A stretch of DNA of 64,000 nt, taken from contig NC_079366.1 in NCBI RefSeq assembly GCF_021018895.1, positions 30,930,771 through 30,994,770 of the forward strand, written 5' to 3'. Below are positions 60,614-64,000 of this stretch, in pieces; position 1 is the first letter of the stretch, and each line of letters begins with the position of its first letter. The translations under genes and the position numbers were made by a program. Origin of the DNA: Seriola aureovittata. Lineage: Eukaryota; Chordata; Actinopteri; Carangiformes; Carangidae. The notes under the pieces are model-generated. The model did no database searches. It was not told the DNA's origin and was given only the letters and a program-made list of their open reading frames with translations.

Positions 60614-61126
60614 TGTAACGTTTAAAGGTGTAGATTTAGGCGCGTGGTCGCTGCTGCGCTAGCTGCCAAACCAAAACATTACACAGCTGAGCATCAGCGG
60701 AAGTGACCGATTTCAACGTTGCACTCGTTTCCTGTGAAACTTTTCTAACGAAAACCAATAAAAAATATACAGTAAATTAAACATACGTTTCTTTTTACGT
60801 ACATTATATTTACGTGTGTTTAATTACAATCGTCTTGGACCGGAAGTGTGCCGCTCAGTGGCGTCAAATCAACGTTAATTCAAAGAACAATTAAAGGAAC
60901 CTTTGTTTCGCTGTGGCCGTGTTCACCGTGGGGAACAATTCGCAGTAACACAGCAGTGTGCTTGGAAAGAAAACGTGTGGATGCGCCGTAATTATCATGT
61001 AATTGCAGTTTAAGTCCTAGAAATCCGTGTACATGCTGCCGTTTACCGGATAAATTATTTATTTCCAATAAGAAGAACGAACAGGAAGTCAGTCTCCGAG
61101 TGACGCCGGAGGAACCCGAAGAAACG
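60614..61126. promoter_or_regulatory. Head-to-head tbce / rbm34 promoter region
   Basis: About 500 bp separate the tbce first exon and the rbm34 ATG. ACCGGAAGTG at 60839-60848 is a full ETS (GABPA-like) site, GCGGAAGTGA at 60697-60706 a second, and ACAGGAAGTC near 61081 a weaker one. No placed TATA box. Closely spaced divergent housekeeping genes with ETS sites are a well-known bidirectional promoter type. Start sites are not determined. Confidence 0.55.
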
Positions 61127-61972
61127 ATGAAGAAGAAACTTCACCAGAGGTTTGTTTACACCTTTTTACTCCCCAATGTATCGTCAGTGAAAATAACGTG
61201 CGTCTTATCTCTGACCTCAGATTCATTTTCAGTATTAACAGATAATAATAGTAATAATTAGTTCATTAATTTTAAGTCTGCAGGTGAGGCAGCAGCCTGC
61301 AGACAGAACTCAGGGCAAAGCGGCTAAAGTTTTATTTCATATAAACCCTCAGTTTATATCATATAACCTATAAAAAAATTAAAGATTAACGTATATAATT
61401 TATATAAATTCATTGACCAATCTATCAATTGAATGGGAAAGTAATTAGTAGATTAATTGCTCATCAGAAGTTGCAGCATTAAACAGAATATTTATTGATA
61501 AAAAGAAAATGAATCTCTTTGGATTCTTATCTTCCCCATGTCTGTCCATCCTGGAAGACGGATCCCTCCTCAGTTGGGATCCACTTACTCCTTTTTTCCA
61601 TATTTCATATATTCCATATTTCTCTTTTTCTGAATCGAGGGTCTGAAGACGGATGATTTTCTCATCCTGCAGCAAATCAGTGATTTGTGATATTTTGCTG
61701 TATAAATAAATTCGACTTGACTCTTTAGTTAAACATCTTTAAAAGTAGGTTTTTCAGTCTCTGTATTTTCCTCATGTGAGTGTTTCTGTCGTCAGTGGAG
61801 AGGCGTCATCAGAACAACAGGCAGCTGACTACGTGGTGGGTCAGGTGTCAGGAAGTTTGTTCCAGAAGAACGCGGCAGCTCCTGGGTCGCTGTCGACTTT
61901 ATTCAGCACCGCTGCCCCAGCTGCGTCTCTGCTGTTTCAGCCTGCACCCGAGGTGAACACGCACACACACAC

Positions 61973-62020
<48 letters not shown>

Positions 62021-63667
62021 ACACGTACACGTACACACACATTTACTGTAGGTTTTTAACAAGCATACAGAGTAGGGACTATTTTCAGCAGCGGATTAAT
62101 CCACATTTGGTGCTGTAGTGAGTATTTGAGTCATGTGACACACACTTCCTGTTTGACTCTGCACATGAGAATATCACTTTAACGTATCTCGTGTTGTTGG
62201 TTGTGTTGTGTTTTGTGTCGTCATGGCAGCCGGTTCAGAGGAGCACAGTGGAAAAGCAGCAGCAGAATGAAACTCCAGGTGTCAAAGGTCAACCAGGGCA
62301 GAAGAAGAAGAAGCAGCTGCCAAAGGAGAAATCAGCAGCCGACCAGAAGCTGGAAAACAGGTGAGAGGTTCAGTTTCTTCTTCCTTTCAGTCTTTTCTTC
62401 CTCTTATAGAAAAATCTAAAATCGTTGAATCTTCATCGTTCCTTTGATTTGTCGAACAGGCGTCAAATGAAGCAGCTTTAGTCTGAAAACCTTCATCTGT
62501 GACTCTGTCTCTTCTCATGTCTCCCCTTCCTCTTCCTCCTCGGCGGCTGGTTTCAGGGAGAGCGGTCTGCAGGAGGCGGACGACGACGAGCGAGGGCAGG
62601 AGACGTCGGTGAAGCAGAAGAAGAAGAAGAGGAAGGCGTCGGAGTTGGGCGGAGAGAAGGATGTGGAGCACTGGGTGATGAAGAGGCAGCGGCTGAAGGC
62701 CAGCAGAGAGGAGGAGGCCGTGAAGAGCAAGAGGACGGTGTTCGTCGGCAACCTGCCCATCAGCTGCACCAAGAAGGTGATGTTGAGTTCGTGTGTCTGA
62801 TCAGTGCAGGATGTTTCCATGTGAGTCGACGAGTTGTTGTTCATTTGATATTTTTCTCTTCTGTCCTTCAGACGCTGCGGAGCCTCTTCAGGGATCAAGG
62901 ATCCATCGACTCCATCCGCTTTCGCTCCGTGGTAAAAACAACAACACAAACATCCAGCAAACAGTTCGGTCCTGAGCCCATTCACTTCATCAGCTTAGTT
63001 AAAATATAAAGTTAAAAAACACTGAATAAATAACACAGTTTATTACAGCGTGGGTCTCACTTTCATAGTGCTGTCCATCATTTGTTCACAACATATTTTT
63101 ATTATTTACTTACTTTTTCTCCCAGGAAGCATCTGTGCTCCTACGTTGAAAAAAATCTAGGAACATGATTTCCTTTAATAAAGTTTAAATTATTTAATTA
63201 AACATATTTGAATCACATGATTTTTCCCGACAGACCGAGTCATCGTCGTCATTGTTGTGAAAAAATGAAGAAGTCTTTCATCGCAAATACAAGTGAAACT
63301 CTCACACTGTGTTGTAGCATTAGCCGCTGAGCTAACAGTTCACACTGCAAACGCACGGGTCAAAGTTCACCAGAGCTGAACTGCATGAAAAACACAGATT
63401 ATAGTGATTTTGTTTTTAAATGTGGCTGCGACCTGAACGTCCTCCTCTGGGACTGGGAGTGAATCTCTCTCAGTTATCACATGATTCTCTCTTTTCTTGA
63501 TGAACTCTTTCACATCGTGTAGAAAAACTGTCTTCAGCGTTTTCTCAGTGCGTTCAGAGGTTTGCAGCAGCGACATCTAGAGGCCGACAGAGACACTGAC
63601 GCTCGTCTGTTTGTCCCCTGCAGGTCAGAGAGGATCCGTCCATGTCCCGCAAGGTCGCAGCCATCAA
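61127..63667 (+). CDS. rbm34: RNA-binding protein 34, 5' part (exons 1-6); gene continues beyond the window
   Basis: Probable nucleolar RNA-binding protein, related to yeast Nop12, which acts in large-subunit ribosome biogenesis. Exons 61127-61149, 61796-61952, 62230-62360, 62557-62776, 62872-62931 and 63624-63667 join in phase and give 211 residues plus two bases. After MKKKLHQ come YVVGQVSGSLFQK and SLSTLFSTAAP, conserved near the RBM34 N-terminus. Then Lys-rich basic stretches (QKKKKQLPKEK, QKKKKRKASE) look like nuclear or nucleolar signals. The first RRM starts with RTVFVGNLP (RNP2) in exon 4, followed by TLRSLFRDQGSIDSIRFRSV and VAAIK. RNP1, the second RRM and the C-terminus lie to the right of the window. 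Start ATG context ACGATGA; no upstream in-frame alternative seen. Confidence 0.93.
61959..62041 (+). repeat. (CA)n microsatellite just after the rbm34 exon 2 donor
   Basis: CA run with a few GCAC and GTACAC interruptions, starting 7 nt into rbm34 intron 2. Confidence 0.95.
62557..63667 (+). CDS. rbm34: rbm34 exons 4-6: basic region and start of RRM1
   Basis: Exon 4 encodes an acidic then Lys-rich segment (EADDDERGQE, KQKKKKRKASE), then VKSKRTVFVGNLPISCTKK, where TVFVGNLP is the RNP2 strand. Exon 5 (60 nt, phase 0-0) encodes helix 1 and strand 2. Exon 6 (44 nt) gives VREDPSMSRKVAAI and ends in phase 2 at GTACGT. Confidence 0.93.
62932..63623 (+). other. rbm34: rbm34 intron 5
   Basis: 692-nt intron, AT-rich, no repeat family or gene recognised. 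Confidence 0.6.
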
Positions 63668-64000
63668 GTACGTTTGTGTCTGTTTCTTCTTCTGCATCTC
63701 ATCACGTCACATCATTAAAGAGGCAGAGAGAAGATTCATTCGCAGCTTCTGATATTCATAATCAAAACATAAACACACAACTACAGAAATAATTTGTCTG
63801 TTTTTAAAGATGCAGAAGAAAAGTGACTTTTAAAAATCAGAAATCTGATGACGATAAAAACACGGCTGAAACGATTCATTGATTCATTGATTGAACTAAT
63901 GACAGAAAATTAAATTTCCAACAGTTTGACAGTCGATTAATTTCAGTCACAGTCAGAAATGCAAAAAATTCTCTTGTGCAAAACTTGAAACTTTCTATTT
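63668..64000 (+). other. rbm34: rbm34 intron 6 (incomplete)
   Basis: Downstream of the GTACGT donor. Contains a dispersed-repeat remnant of the ATTCATTGATTCATTGATT type at about 63865-63945, similar to words near 3290-3475, 8930-9060 and 15370-15610. The next exon is not in the window. Confidence 0.55.

Noticed and set aside
62515..62985. Minus-strand open frame of 156 codons over rbm34 exons 4-5
   Set aside because: Antisense shadow; the plus strand carries the RRM RNP2 motif and correct splice sites.

Overview
This is vertebrate nuclear DNA, almost certainly from a ray-finned (probably percomorph) fish. The genes are split by GT-AG introns, CA/TG microsatellites are dense, and the introns carry interspersed repeats I recognise from percomorph genomes. 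Gene order nid1 - tbce - rbm34 matches the NID1/TBCE/RBM34 neighbourhood of human chromosome 1q42. The species cannot be named from the sequence alone.

Layout. (1) 745-27940, + strand: a complete nidogen-1 gene (nid1), which I resolve into 20 coding exons whose reading phases all agree, totalling 4026 nt (1341 residues plus stop). Its 3' UTR probably runs to a strong poly(A) signal at 31121. (2) About 31470-52925: one AT-rich tandem array of about 21.5 kb built on a 36-bp unit, filling the gap between two convergent genes. Its edges are decayed, its left part holds kilobase-scale internal duplications, and its right part is organised into 97-bp (36+36+25) higher-order repeats. A SINE-like remnant abuts its right edge. 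(3) 54105-60378, - strand: complete tubulin folding cofactor E (tbce), 16 coding exons, 1563 nt (520 residues plus stop), plus a probable noncoding first exon. (4) 60614-61126: a short head-to-head promoter region with ETS-type motifs. (5) 61127 to the right end, + strand: the first six coding exons of rbm34, which continues beyond the window.

The three genes do not form a pathway. nid1 encodes a secreted basement-membrane linker, tbce a cytosolic tubulin chaperone and rbm34 a probable nucleolar RNA-binding protein. tbce and rbm34 probably share a bidirectional promoter, while nid1 and tbce converge on the array.

The array is the most unusual object here. It is not a gene: its open frames are by-products of a 36-bp (12-codon) period. 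Each unit carries two U-rich CPE-like motifs (sense), one CpG that shows TG/CA decay variants, and TATA-like, CRE-half and CATAAA words on the antisense strand. Whether it is transcribed, or acts on termination of the flanking genes, cannot be decided from sequence.
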